The notes: a model not told the origin generated them from the letters alone. Counted from the first letter of the stretch, positions 21,128 to 33,234 are shown. The stretch: DNA of 64,000 nucleotides from Notolepis coatsorum (GCA_963971535.1 OZ020591.1:15297623-15361622); one strand, 5' to 3'. A program made the numbers and translations.

Positions 21128-21535
21128 GTCCTCCTGGTGAGAGCAGCAAAGGCCCTGTCGCCCCAGGTCCGGAGCTTGGTTGTGGGAGGTGTTAGGAGGT
21201 TGGCATCTGCAGACCTAAGGCGACGGGTCGGCGTGTGACGGTGGAGGAGGTCGGACAGGAAGGTTGTTGAGGGCTTTAAATGTGATGAGAAGTATTTTAA
21301 ATTGTATCCTGTATTTGATTGGAAGCCAGTGGAGGTCGTGGAGGACAGGGGTGATGTGATCAGAGTGACGGGTGGAGGTGAGCATGCGGGCAGCAGAGTT
21401 TTGGACATATTGGAGTTTATTGAGGATAGTGTTTGGTGAGCCGTAGAGGATGCTGTTACAGTAATCCAGTCTTGATGAAATGAATGCATGAACCAGTGTT
21501 TCAGCAGCGGAGAGTGATAGGGAGGGGCGGTTTAG
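21128..21535 (-). pseudogene. L2-type LINE ORF2 C-terminal fragment
   Basis: The minus strand reads AETLVHAFISSRLDYCNS, LQYVQNSAARML and DLHWLPIKYRIQFKILL, the hallmark end of the L2/CR1 RT protein, then RRLRSAD after a frameshift. It lies next to a (CTG)n tract at about 21060-21083. At its 5' end it is joined to about 75 bp of family-1 C-terminal sequence (21536-21610, minus). Confidence 0.85.
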
Positions 21536-21734
21536 ACATTTACAGGGGCCAGTTTCGAATTGCAGTCTCCTGTAGGTGCTCTTTGAAAGTGGGTAGTGAT
21601 TCACATTCCTAGCATTGAACGTGCTCCTTCTGTCAGACATTATAATAATGCAGGACCTGTCGCAGAGGTCTTTATTCGGCATGCAAAGACACTAAATGTT
21701 TTAGCGGCACACACAGTGGTTAGTTTTTAACATA

Positions 21735-22080
21735 CATGCATGCATTGTCTTTTTAGGATCGCCGATGCGATACTTCTCTGCGCTTAACCCATCCCATCGT
21801 CCTTCCCCCCAAGGGCAGCCAGGAGCAGACGAGGGCTGTGGCGTGAGCCATGCCCAGGGACCATACAAGTGCTCCTGCCCATCTTCGTCAAGGACGCCAC
21901 GGGGGGGGGGGGGGACCCGTGCGAGCACGGGGGGAGAACATGCAAACTCCACACAGAGGGGCCTGGGAGATACCCACCTGGGTACCTGGCAACCCGGTAA
22001 CCTGGTCCCCAAGCGGGAATCGAACCCTGGACCTTCTTGCTGTGAGGCGACAGTGTTACCACTACACCACCGTGCCGCTG
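21735..22080 (-). mobile_element. tRNA-derived SINE
   Basis: On the minus strand the 5' end reads GCGGCACGGTGGTGTAGTGG (A-box region, right end near 22079) and then a B-box, GGTTCGATTCC (22016-22026 inverse). The body carries the TTTGCATGTTCTCCCC word common in fish SINEs. It resembles the V-SINE type. It is non-coding and is copied by LINE machinery. Confidence 0.8.
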
Positions 22081-22171
22081 TAACTACAAATATGTTGAAT
22101 GACAACATGCCAGAGAAATGTGTGATGGTGGTGTTGTTGTTGTTGATATTGATATTATTAATGTACATTAT

Positions 22172-22381
<210 letters not shown>

Positions 22382-22590
22382 TAGCCTAACTACCGGTAAT
22401 CTAACTACCGGTAATCTAACTTTGAATGGGGATGGGCTTCCCATACAATTCATATCATTGGGATAAACATTTTACTTTCTGAAATCTTTGTCAAATGGGG
22501 GGGGGGGAATAGAAAAATTTCCAAATTATTCCAAAGTGTTTTTGACAAGCAACCAGTCCAACATTATGCAACAGCAGCCAGCAGCGCAAT

Positions 22591-22789
22591 ACGTCATGGG
22601 CACGTCACCACGCAGGGGCACGTCACTACGCAGGGCCACGTCACTGGTGTCTCTCTTCCGGGTGAGACGTGGCTCTGTGCTGCTGCCATATTGAAGAAGC
22701 TAACCGTTGACACTGACAGTTGGAACAAGTGACACACGATCTCATCAAGACACGTACGATCGTAGTCCCCCAAAGAGAGACAGAAAATG
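22591..22789 (+). promoter_or_regulatory. Candidate host promoter, 5' UTR and first exon
   Basis: Four ACGTCA (CRE/ATF-like) motifs sit at 22591, 22602, 22620 and 22638, the last three in an 18-bp repeated unit. Then comes a pyrimidine run, TCTCTCTTCC, at about 22649-22658, a possible TOP-like start, and GCTGCCATATTG near 22678, a YY1-like site in the usual position just downstream. An ATG at 22787 is followed immediately by GTGAGT, a strong splice donor. This layout is common in housekeeping genes. The following 200 bp look intronic, with TTAGCTAGC words. It is an inference without transcript support. Confidence 0.45.
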
Positions 22790-23012
22790 GTGAGTATGAT
22801 GGATGCATTGAACATATTTGAGCGTCTCTTTATTATCGGGGCCTCGCTGCATCTATCATAACATTAAGCTAACCTGTTAGCTAGCTAGCGTTAGCCGTTA
22901 GCTTCTCCGACAACAACGTAATTCCCATAGGTTTACACTACCTAGTGTAACACCGCTATATGTAAGACGAATACAAGTCTTAATTTACGAAGCTCGAGGC
23001 TATTAGACGCGT

Positions 23013-23385
23013 TGAATGAATGAATGAAAACGTTATTAACAGATTGCAGAATGGGTACAGTACAGCTCAAAACACACAATTGTTAAGGGGATGCAGACCA
23101 GAGAAAGACTTTCGTCTTGTTTACATCAGTCCCCCATTTTCAATTCATAGGGACATTTATGACATAAACAACATACATGACATACAGGTATTTAGTACTG
23201 TTACATTTGTGACATATACGATATTCAAATATACAGTGCTGTTACCCATAGATCCTGACAGAGTATATACATATGATGGGGAGGGGACTGTACATTAGGA
23301 GGGGGTGGGTGTGTGGGAGAGAAATATACATACGGTGGGGAGAGAATAATATACATGCGGTGGGGAGAGAATACATGAGAATTAT
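23013..23385 (-). mobile_element. Inverted LINE family 1 3' UTR
   Basis: This is the reverse complement of the 3' UTR at 24545-24937, from the TGAATGAATGAA tail through AACAGATTGCAGAATGGG to the GGTGGGGAGAGAA stretch. It abuts the RT-coding part of copy 3 head-on, so copy 3 has its 3' UTR at both ends. Confidence 0.85.
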
Positions 23386-23389
23386 CAAG

Positions 23390-24940
23390 GCTCAATACTG
23401 CGGCATGGTCATGCTGGACCTACAAAAGGCCTTCGACACTGTCAATCACTCCATTCTGATGGACAAGCTAAAAGCAATTGGTTTTGATAGCTTATCAGTG
23501 AGCTGGATGCAATCCTACCTGGAGGGGAGAGAACAGATGGTAGAGGTAAACGGTACTCTATCCCCCCCCCCTCACAGTGAGCTGTGGTGTTCCACAAGGA
23601 AGCATACTAGGACCGCTACTCTTCCTAATTTATGCAAATTACATGTCGTCAGCCTGTGACTGCAACCTGTTCCTGTTTGCGGACGACTCAGCCCTGCTGG
23701 TCTCTGACAAGAACAAGTTGCAGGTTGAAAAAACCCTCAGCACAGAACTAGGCAAAATCTGCATATGGCTCGCTGATAACAAACTATCATTACACATGGG
23801 CAAAACAGAGTCCATTCTCTTCGGTTCAAATAACAAACTCAGCAAGACCGACGGCTTCTCAGTTACAGTGGGTGACAATATTGTCACAAGGAAAGACGAA
23901 ATTACCTACCTGGGTTCCATCCTAGAGGCAAATCTTTCCTGTGACAAAATGGCATCCAATGTAATAAAAAAAAGTCAACCAACGAACTAGATTCTTGTAC
24001 CGGATCTCCTCTCTGGTAAACAAGAATACCCTGAAGACTCTGGCAGGAGCACTCATTCAAGGGTACTACGACTATGCGTGCACCTCATGGTACCAAAGCA
24101 CCTCAAAGGCGCTTAAAACAAAATTACAAACATCACAAAACAAACTGGTCAGACTACTACTTGACCTGAACCCCAGAACCCACCTCACCCCTGCCCACTT
24201 TGACAACCTAGGATGGCTTAGAGTAGACGACAGAGTACAGCAACTTGCAATGGGCCTGGTCTACAAGATACACTATACGACCGGGGTACCCATGTAAATG
24301 TCAAAATACTTCCCAAAGGTCAGTGAATACCACAACCACTACACCAGAGGAAGCTCAACAAATCATGTAAAACCCAGATTCGGCTCAAACAAGGGACTAA
24401 ACACGTTTTGCAATTATGCCACAACAATGTGGAACGCCCTACCCAAAGCTGTAAAGGAATGTGAATCACTACCCACATTCAAAACCGCTCTTAAAGAGCA
24501 CCTACAGGAGGCTGCAATTCGAAACTGGCCACCGTAAATGCCCAAAACCCCCACCACCTCCTAATAGACAGTCTCCTCCCCACCGCATGTATATTTCTCT
24601 CCCACCCACCCACCCACCCCCTCCTAATGTACAGTCCCCTCCCCATCATATGTATATACTCTGTCAGGATCTAGGGGTAACAGTACTGTATATTTGAATA
24701 CCGTTTATGTCACAAATGTATCAGTACTAAATACCTATATGTCCCTATGCCATAAATGTCATGTATGTTGTGTATGTCATAAATGTCTATATGAATTGAA
24801 AATGGGGGACCCTGATGGAAACAAGACAAACGTCTTTCTCAGGTCTGCATCCCCTTAACAAGTGTATGTATTGAGCCGTACTGTATTGTACCCATTCTGC
24901 AATCTGTTAAATAAAGTTTTCATTCATTCATTCACTCATC
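23390..24940 (+). pseudogene. LINE family 1, copy 3: reverse transcriptase to 3' end
   Basis: This is the longest family-1 copy. RT blocks include LDLQKAFDTVNHSIL, CGVPQGSILGPLLF, the catalytic FADD (about 23679-23690) and KTESILFGSN. The C-terminal region (23995-24537) ends RNWPP. The frame changes near 23570 after a run of C, a stop lies near 23988, and a TAA replaces a codon at 24295. The 3' UTR runs to AATAAAG at 24910 and an ATTC-type tail. It is a CR1/L2/Rex1-like clade; the endonuclease is missing. Confidence 0.88.
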
Positions 24941-25139
24941 AGGTACTGGTAGTGACTGAAATGTGTTTTCTAGCTGCATGTCTTCAGTGTTTGAGGGGAG
25001 TTCTCCTCTTACTGTGTTGTTAGCAGCGTCCACAGCTGCTTCTTATCGCTCATGGTGGTTGATGTTGGCCTCTATAGATAGCCTCTATTGTTGTCTCACC
25101 TTTGGTGTCCATGGTATTGTCGTCTCATTATCTTCCAAA

Positions 25140-25640
25140 TGAGGTGCAAGCATAGTCGTAATACCCTTGAATGAGTGCTCCTGTTAGTCTTCAGGGTATT
25201 TTTCTTTACCAGAGAGGAAATCCGGTACAAGAATCTTGTTCGTTTGATTTTTTGATTACATTGGATGCCATCTTGTCACAGGAAATATTTTCCTCTAGGA
25301 TGGAACCCAGGTATGTAATTTCATCTTTCCTTGTGACAATATTGTCACCCACTGTAACTGAGAAACCGTTGGTCTTGCTGAGTTTGTTATTTGATCCAAA
25401 GAGAATGGACTCTGTTTTACCCAGGTGTAATGATAGTTTATCAGCGAGCCAGGTGCAGATTCTGCCGAGTTCTGAGCTGAGGGTTTGTTCAACCTGTAAC
25501 TTGTTCTTGTCAGAGACCAGCAGGGCTGAGTCATCCGCGAACAGGAACAAGTTGCAGTCACAAGCTGATGACATGTCATTTGCATAAATGGTTGGTGACG
25601 TTCGACAGAATAAGACAAAATAAGTTAAAGGTTCCAGAGA
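25140..25640 (-). pseudogene. LINE family 1, copy 4: RT fragment truncated at both ends
   Basis: The minus strand encodes LFLFADDSALL, KTESILFGSN and TYLGSILEENIS before a frameshift. It lacks the C-terminus and 3' UTR, so it is 3'-truncated as well as 5'-truncated. That is unlike a simple target-primed insertion. Confidence 0.8.
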
Positions 25641-25644
25641 GGAG

Positions 25645-26175
25645 TGTGAACTATAAGCTAGTGTAGCGAGTCGTAAACTTTAAAGTACATTAAAGCAGCA
25701 GTTGAGCAGCGTTTGTGTAGCTTTTATGGAAAAGAAATAGCAGGAGCAGTAGTGAAAATTGTGGAAATTAATATTGGATTGTGAAAAAAACAGCCCCGGC
25801 TGTCTTCCTCTGGTAGGTCTTCTAGCTCTGACTTGCCGTTTGCGTTTGTGGGAAATTATTATCAGGCTTGAGAATATTCAGTGACTTTGTACTTATTATT
25901 TACCTTATTGGGGACATTGATCTAAGTTAAAAGTTATTATTAAATGTTATTGGGTACAATCATTATCAATATAGAATATTGAGTGAGTTATGACATATTG
26001 TAAGTTCATTCAGGCCTCTCCTTAGTTCAGTGGTGTGTCTGTGTTAAGGCCAAGCACCTGTGCATTTCCCTAGTTATCTCTGGGCCAACGTGTAGCTAAA
26101 TGGGCTAGGGGGGGAAACACTTCAGCAAAAACATAAAAGCTATGCATTTGAACCTAGGTTTGGCGGGAAAATGCA
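25645..26175. other. Unassigned AT-rich sequence
   Basis: I see no coding frame, no terminal repeats and no family match. A possible intron or decayed-element region. Confidence 0.4.
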
Positions 26176-26177
26176 CA

Positions 26178-26870
26178 GATCCAATCCAATCCAATCCAAC
26201 TTTATTTATAAAGCGCTTTAACAGCCACAGGGGCACAAAGTGCTGTACAGGGGGAGCATATTAAAAATAGAGAAAAAAAAACAAGAGTACCAAAACAGAG
26301 ATAAAAAACATTAGGTAAATATAGGCAGCAATACAAGTTTAAATAGATCAGAGTACTTAAAAAAAAAAAAAAAAAAAAATTTAAAAGCAAGGGAAACAGT
26401 AACAAAACGATACAACAACAACACAGTAAGACAATAAGATCATAAAATCAACAAGCTACATGGTGTCGAAAGCCAGAGAGAAGAGGTGGGTCTTAAGGAG
26501 GCCTTTAAAACGGGGCAGTGATGAGGCCTGCCTAATCTGCAGTGGCAGCTCATTCCACATTTTGGGGGCGGCAACGGAGAAGGCACGGTCCCCCCTGAGC
26601 TTACGCCTAGTTGTAGGCACTACTAGGAGCAGCTGGTCAGCTGACCTGAGAGAGCGAGAAGGTGTATAGACCTGCAACAGCTCAGAGAGGTAGGGTGGAG
26701 CAAGGTCATGAAGGGCTTTAAAAGCAAATAAAAGAATTTTAAAATTAATCCTAAAGTGCACTGGGAGCCAGTGGAGTGAAAATAAAATCGGTGAGATGTG
26801 GTCGTATTTACGAGTGCCAGTTAAAAGACGGGCAGCGGCGTTCTGCACCATCTGAAGGCGAGCCACTGAT
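26178..26870 (-). pseudogene. L2-type LINE, 3' end of ORF2 and UTR
   Basis: The minus strand reads LQMVQNAAARLLTG, LHWLPVHFRINFKILLFAFKAL, RSADQLLL and ends with a short Leu/Phe tail at 26456. Left of it lie the 3' UTR and a GGATT-repeat tail (CCAATCCAATCCAA on plus at 26182), typical of fish L2 ends. An A-run of about 21 lies at 26359-26379. The 5' end is at a perfect hairpin (26871-26904). Confidence 0.88.
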
Positions 26871-26904
26871 CCAATCCCAAACAAGATGCCTTGTTTGGGA
26901 TTGG
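26871..26904. repeat. Perfect 15-bp hairpin at the LINE 5' junction
   Basis: CCAATCCCAAACAAG (26871-26885) and its exact inverse (26890-26904) flank the 4-base loop ATGC. It lies where similarity to the L2 protein stops. Confidence 0.9.
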
Positions 26905-27613
26905 CCACCGACCACATACGCCTATGGACAGAGCAGAGCATAATAAGTAAGGATGGCTAGGACATTTGCTCGATCTCTCTCTTTCTGGTGTCTCCTTTCT
27001 GGCTGGACTCCACTCTCTTGGTCTGGAGTCAGATGCTCTCTTTCTGGACTTCTATCTTTAATCTCTTTTTTCTCCATCTAGTCTCTTATTTCCTATTATA
27101 TTTCTCTATCGCCTTCCTGGTTGTTCTATCATGTCATTAATATCTGTTTAAGTGTTCTATGGACCACCCTACGTAAAGATGTCATTCTAATTCTGATCCT
27201 TTCAATAAATACAAGACATATTGTTGAACTCTTCCCTTGTCTAATATTCTATATTCTTTTAGTAAACAAAACTACCCACACGTTCGCCATACTATGATCA
27301 GACAAGCAGCTCTAAGGAGGCAACGCTAGAAAGCAGTTTGTTTACAAAGATGTGTAAGAGAGGAGCATACAAATGTATTTGCCCCCCGCCACACCTACAT
27401 AATCAAAACAAGCATGTGCAAAAGACGAGCAAGAGACAAATTTGGAGCAGAGAAACCATGAAAACTTTGTTTACAGACTTTATGAAATTACACATTTTTG
27501 CAAAAGTAATATGACATTACTACATTTCTAGTGTACAATTGCTATAACCATACAGCCTAACTGAAATGTTTCATCTGCTTTAAATTATGATTTTGTCTGT
27601 ATGGACTTTACAG
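26905..27613. other. No recognised gene
   Basis: AT-rich sequence with C/T-rich runs at 26960-27110 and one AATAAA near 27212. I see no terminal repeats or coding similarity. It would be intronic if the candidate host gene is real. Confidence 0.4.
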
Positions 27614-27615
27614 AG

Positions 27616-27754
27616 CAGTGTCCAATGAAGATGTCCCAGGGAAAGAATGACCTCAGTGACGGCCCCAACAAACGTGTCAGAGCTGTTTCCCCGGCTGCAG
27701 ACAAGAAAGATGACCACATAGCCGGTCCTAGCCAACACCATAATGCTCTCCAAG
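27616..27754 (+). CDS. Candidate host exon, product unknown
   Basis: An open stretch begins after TTTACAGAG (possible splice acceptors end at 27613 or 27615) and stops at CTCCAAG|GTGGTG, a plausible donor. The reading includes KMSQGKND, NKRVRAVSP and KKDDHIAGPSQHH, a polar, low-repeat sequence unlike any element here. If joined to the ATG|GTGAGT exon at 22787 through the acceptor at 27615, the frame stays open (phase 0 in, phase 1 out). I do not recognise the protein. Confidence 0.35.
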
Positions 27755-27784
27755 GTGGTGTTATGCTTCAGTTGTTATGCTTAT

Positions 27785-27888
27785 GTTTGACTAGTGGATG
27801 AACAAAATACATCACATATCTTTCTTAGGTTTGACTAGTGGATGAACAAAATACAGCACATATGTCTTAGGTTTGACTAGTGGATGCA
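27785..27888. repeat. About 44-bp direct repeats, 2.5 copies
   Basis: GTTTGACTAGTGGATGAACAAAATACA occurs twice and GTTTGACTAGTGGATG a third time. Units differ by a short indel. Confidence 0.85.
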
Positions 27889-28418
27889 GGACTTCAGGGT
27901 TTCTGGAGACACCTACCATTGGAGTCAAGCAGAGTTGACGCATCCACTCCAATGATGGAAGTGGGCACATATTGGCCATTTTGGCTACAGAGCTATAGTA
28001 CATCGGAGTTCACTTGTTTGGTCCACACCAGAGTTCGAATGAGCTTTCACACCACCCAAAACCAACCGGACTATCCGAGGAAACGAACCAGGGTTCGATT
28101 AAGGCGGACCAAAGAGCTCAGGTGTGAAAGCGACCTTAGACTGTAAGAGTTCAGGAATCTACTCTTTTTGGGTAGACTCTTTGCTAGTTTTGACATTATT
28201 ATGGTATTGAGTTTTCCAATACCAGTTACAATGTGATATGACATCTATTTGATATCAGTATCAAAATTATTTCCATGCCAATCCATTCCATTCCAATCTG
28301 ACACCAAGAGAGTGTGATTTGATTAAACTCCAAGCCGCATAATACCCTGTTTGGCCCAGCTTGTATCCCAGCATGTGGGGAAACTTGGCATGGCCAAACA
28401 CTGAGTCTGACTTGTGAG
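27889..28418. other. Non-coding stretch with a MITE-like segment
   Basis: From 28010 to 28136 a segment runs from GTTCACTTGTTTGGTC to CAGGTGTGAAAGCGACC. It has partly inverted words (GGTCCAC/GCGGACC, TTTCACACC/GGTGTGAAA) in the style of a decayed MITE. The rest shows nothing I can name. Confidence 0.4.
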
Positions 28419-29268
28419 TTAAAGGGATAGTTTGGATTTTTGGACTCTTAAGTGGTATGAAATACTTGCTAGTAGTATAGTTGATGCGATGCCATTAGCT
28501 TAACTCACAGAGTACCGTGGTCTGAGTTCTGGCCTCGTTCTGAGTGAACCGGGAAGCTTCAGACAGGCAGCAAACGAGGTCATGAAACAAAAAAAGTGTT
28601 ATTCCACCACACAATAACCTGCAGGCAAAAGTTGTAATCATCCACAGCAGAAAACATTTCCTATGCTTCAGAGTGACATGATGTGTTGGAACTAGTGGTC
28701 TGCAAGGGCCTTGAAATGAAGCCCAGCCCGAGCCCGTGAACTTCAGGCCCTGCCCGAAAATAAGCACGACTGTAAATAATATTTTAAGCCCTAGCCCACG
28801 TGAAAACCAGAAAAAAAATTATTGTTATTATTAAAAAAAAACGTTTATTTGTTTTAAATATTCGAAACACGGTTTTATATGAACTTAATAAATAAACAAA
28901 AACGAAAATGTTCAATAGGTCTACCTAAATAACAGATAGTGAAAACTAAAGAAACATTAATTATATAGCCAAATATTAAATAATTTTTTAGTTTTAAATA
29001 TTCTTTTTTTGTATTTTATTTTTTTATTCTTTTTTAAACAAACATATAAACAAACATGACAACACACGATAAGATATACAAGCATTAATTGTCAGGGCAC
29101 ATCCAATGAGATCACCTTTTGGTTAGTTGTTTTATATAAGATATACCCATAATACCTGTTATCTAAAAAAAAAAACCTACACACATATGCTCAGCTCGAA
29201 CCCCCCCCTCCCGGACCCCACCTTGAGAAGTACCTCCACTATCCCTCGCACCTAACCAGACACTACCA

Positions 29269-32200
29269 TTATAAGCTAGCTTTTATTCTCTCCACCACTT
29301 CTAACCACATTGACATTTTGGATTCATTGAGACCCAGAATTCTTGCTGTAGATATTTCATGGTAAATTACATCGAGATATGTAAGAAACCAAACTTTACG
29401 GCACATTTTTTCCGGTTGAAACCAGCGTGATGCGATCAGCTTTTTGGCTACTGTGATACCCGATAAAACCAATCTCTTTAGCTGTGGATTCACTGCAAAC
29501 TCAAAAACATCATTCAACAGCAATACCGAGGGGTGTACAGGTATATTCCAAGATACGAATTTTGATATTTGTTGGGTCACATCTTTCCAGAATGCCTTAA
29601 CTGGTGAGCAGTCCCAATACATGTGCATAAATGTCCCTTCGTCCCCATTTGTACATTGGGTGCATTTGGAATCTTGTTTGAGCCCCATTCGGCACAGTCT
29701 TATAGGAGTCAAGTATGTCCTGTGAATATAGTTAAGATTGATTTGTTGATGATCCGGGTTCCTTGATGTAAGTCGGACATTTGCCCAGGCTCCTTGCCAA
29801 TCAAAGTCATTTTCCAGGTCTGGTATATCCCTCCTCCAGACAGAGTCAAGTTGGAGGGTTTCATACGAGGACGTTAGTAATTGATGATAAAATTCTGAAA
29901 CAAAACCTCTCGATGTCTCTCTTGAGTAGAAGAATTTGTGGTATCTGTGGTGTTCAATTGGTCTGTCTAATGGAACACCGTGAGACTTCAAACATAGCTC
30001 TAACTGTTTGTGAAAAAGCCATGTGGACTTGGTGAGATAAAAATTTTTGCGTATTTCTTTATCACTACAAAAACCCTGTTTGTTAAAAACATCCCCTAAT
30101 GAGTGTATGCCTTGCTCTTCCCATATAGGGAATCTTATAGGTCGTTTTCCAATTAAGAGAGCATTGTTATTGAATAAGGGAGTATGATTGTGCCATTCTT
30201 GTGGGTTAGGATTTTTTTTTGTGATTCACGCCATATCCGGATCGCATGAGTAATTATGGGGCCACATTTTCGTTCACAGTGCTTGATTGGTAGTTTAGTG
30301 TATGCTATGTCCTTCAGTCTATGTGGGGCTACTATGTTTTCTTCTATTTTTCTCCAAGATGCTAATGCTTGGGAGTCAAACCATGTTGTCAATGGACTTA
30401 TTGAGTACGCCTTAAAATATAGGAAAAAATCTGGAAATGCCATGCCACCATCTGCTTTATTTCTCTGTGCGGTGGATCTTTTTATACGTGGTGGTTTGTT
30501 ATTCCAAATAAATTTGTATGTGGAGGAGTGTAATCTTTTCCAGTAACCCTCTGGAGGGGGTAACGGTAGCATTGAACAGAAGAAGTTGATTTTAGGTAGT
30601 ACATCCATCTTAACTATTGATATCCGTGCTTGTACTGTGTTCTTAAGTTTTGCCCATCTATCAAGGTCGTCTTTGATTTTGTTTTGGATTTTTGTGTAGT
30701 TGTGCTTCACCGTTTGTCTTATGGTAGGGAATATTTCCACTCCCAAGCATCTGAAATGTTTTACCATCGGTATCTGTCCTGGGAGGGTTGTATCTTTTTT
30801 TGCAGGGGTGTTAAGTGGAAGGAAAGCCGACTTCGGCCAATTTATCTTAAATCCCGATAAATCACCAAAGTCCTCAATCAACTTGAGCAGATGAGGCAAT
30901 GTGGTGTTGGGGTTTTTCATGAATAATATTACATCGTCCGCATATAAACAAATTTTTTGTTGTGTGCCCTTGATTACGATAGGTTCTATGGATTGGGATT
31001 GTCTTATATATTGTGCTAAAGGCTCTAATGATAGATTGAACAGTCCGGGACTAAGAGGACAACCCTGTCTGGCAGAGCGTGATACCGGAAATATTTCAGA
31101 GATGATTGTGCCTGTTGTAATCATGGCCGATGGGTCTTTGTATAATACTTTAATCATATCGATGAATCCTTTTCCTAACCCCATCCTTTCTAGCACTGCC
31201 CACAGATACGACCATTCCAGCCTGTCAAAGGCCTTCATAGCATCCAGGGACAGCATCGCCTTAGGTATGGTGTCCTCCTTGTCGGCATCAAGTACGTGCA
31301 GTATACGTCTTATGTTCTCAGTGATCAGGCGGCCTCCTATGAAGCCAGTTTGGTCCGGGTGAACTAAAGACGTCATATGCTTTTGTAATCTGATGGCTAA
31401 TACCTTAGAGTACAGTTTGATATCTGTTCCGAGGAGGCTTACAGGTCTATAACTACCGCACTCGTTGGGGTCTTTGTCTTTTTTAAGGAGGACTGTTATG
31501 AGTGCAATATTGTCAATTTTATGGAAGTTCCCCTCCTTGACTGAGTATAAGATCATATTTAGTAATAAGGGGCCAATTATGTCCCAACAAGAAAGGTACA
31601 TTTCTGATGGGAAACCGTCTCTTCCTGGAGCCTTACCACTTTTCATTGCGGTTATGGCCTTCTTGAGTTCCTCTAGTGTGATCGGTATTTCTAACTGTTT
31701 AGCATCATCCTCTGAAAGTTTAGGGAGAATAATTTGATTAAGAAATGTGTCCATTTTGTTTTGATCGAAGGTCATTTCTGATTTATATAAATCGGAGTAG
31801 AATACTTTGAATGTATCGTTTATTTTTACAGGATCTGTTACAAGTACTTGTTGTGCTCTAATGGTAGTTATATCTGCAAATGTTGCATTAATTCTTAATC
31901 GCATGGCTAATAGGTGGCTGGGTTTGGAACCATGGGAGTACTGCTGTTGTCTTGTGCTGCGTATTTGTATTTCCGATTGTTGTCTGTATATGTCATTGAT
32001 CTCTATTTTTAGTACGTTAACTTGATTTTCTAGTCGAGTTGAGTTGTTGTATTTCAGAGAATTAAATAACGTTGAGTAAAGCGTTTCCAGCTCATCCAGT
32101 TTTGTGCTTTGATTCTTGCGCATTTTGGAGGAAAAGCTATCCGTGAAGTCTTTGATCATTCCCTGTCTTCTACGTCAAATGTATATACTCCCTTTTCTTG

Positions 32201-33234
32201 ACTCCTTCTGTATCACAAACAGTACTGTATTTGCAAATCTGGTATGTCATAAATGTATAGATGTAGCAGTACTGACTATCTGTATGTCATGTATGTCATA
32301 TATGTCCTGATGAATTGAAAATGGGGGACCCTGGTGGAAACAAGACGAAAGTCTTTCTCTGGTCTGCATCCCCTTAACAATTGTGTGTATTGAGCTGTAC
32401 TGTATTGTACCCATTCTGCAATCTGTTAATAAAGTTTTCAATCAATCAATTCAATCCCTTTACCGACATCCATATTATTCTGGGGTCTTGCACCGAGTTT
32501 GCATTCTCCCGTTGGAATACTATAAGAGCTTCTTTGAGTTGTGTAATGAATTCCTTGTTGTTAAGCAGCAACGAGTTAAATCGCCATCTTGGGGCTCGGG
32601 AGGATAGTATACCAAATGTACCTTTAAGGAGTAAATAACAGTGATCTGATAGTGCGTTGGGTATCATTTCCACTTCATAATTATCAAATAGTCTCTGTGA
32701 TGCAAAGACATAATCTATTCTGGATAGTGTCTTATGTCTCGCAGATCGACAAGAGTACTTTCGGGTCGTGGGATTAAGTAACCGCCATAAGTCCTTTACA
32801 CCTGTAATCTTTGACCAATCCTTTAATGCCTTCGATGAATTCTTTTGTTCGCTGGAAAAGGCGAGGTAAGATTTGTCTATCCTTGGGTTCCAGATGGCAT
32901 TAAAATCCGCTCCTATTATAAATGAGTAATCGGGAATGTCTAACATTGCATTGGTTAGTGTAGTGAAGAAATCTTCTTCGTACAAATTTGGGGCGTATAC
33001 CGCTATCAACGCTATTTTCCTGTTCTTATGTTCAATCTTAGCTATAGTTATCCGACCTTCTACATCAGACCATACTCCCTTTAGTACAATATTCAACTTA
33101 CGTTTAACGACTATTGCTACACCCCGAGTTCTCGTACCAATAGAGGAGTGACTGATATTATGGTATATGTTGTCCGCTAATTTACCTATGTCTTTCCCTA
33201 GAATGTGTGTTTCGCTTAGCAGAGCAATGTCCAC
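29269..33234 (-). pseudogene. L1-A ORF2: endonuclease and reverse transcriptase, broken
   Basis: The APE endonuclease lies at 32460-33234 with SETH, GADFN, SRIDY and SDH motifs. RT follows (30153-32159) with GKAPGRDGFP, QTGFIGGR, ARQGCPLSPGLFNL and catalytic LYADD. A frameshift near 30211 comes from a 9-T run where L1-B has 10 T. The C-terminal region (29269-30150) has a C-x-x-C...H...C finger (CTQC, HMYWDC). The product would nick target DNA and reverse transcribe its RNA. It cannot be made whole here because of the frameshift and the inserted LINE tail. Confidence 0.93.
32165..32454 (+). mobile_element. LINE family 1 3' tail inserted in L1-A
   Basis: About 290 bp of family-1 3' UTR end in AATAAAG and a TCAATCAA tail. 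TCCCT flanks both sides (32160-32164, 32455-32459). L1-B has the uninterrupted site at about 61486. Confidence 0.9.

Noticed and set aside
22016-22075. tRNA gene on the minus strand
   Set aside because: A-box and B-box belong to a SINE head; the sequence does not fold into a complete tRNA and continues into a SINE body.
25775-25830. Resemblance to the BEL-1 Gag linker (TCTTCCTCTG and AGGTCTTCTAG words)
   Set aside because: Too short and the surrounding sequence does not match; likely chance.
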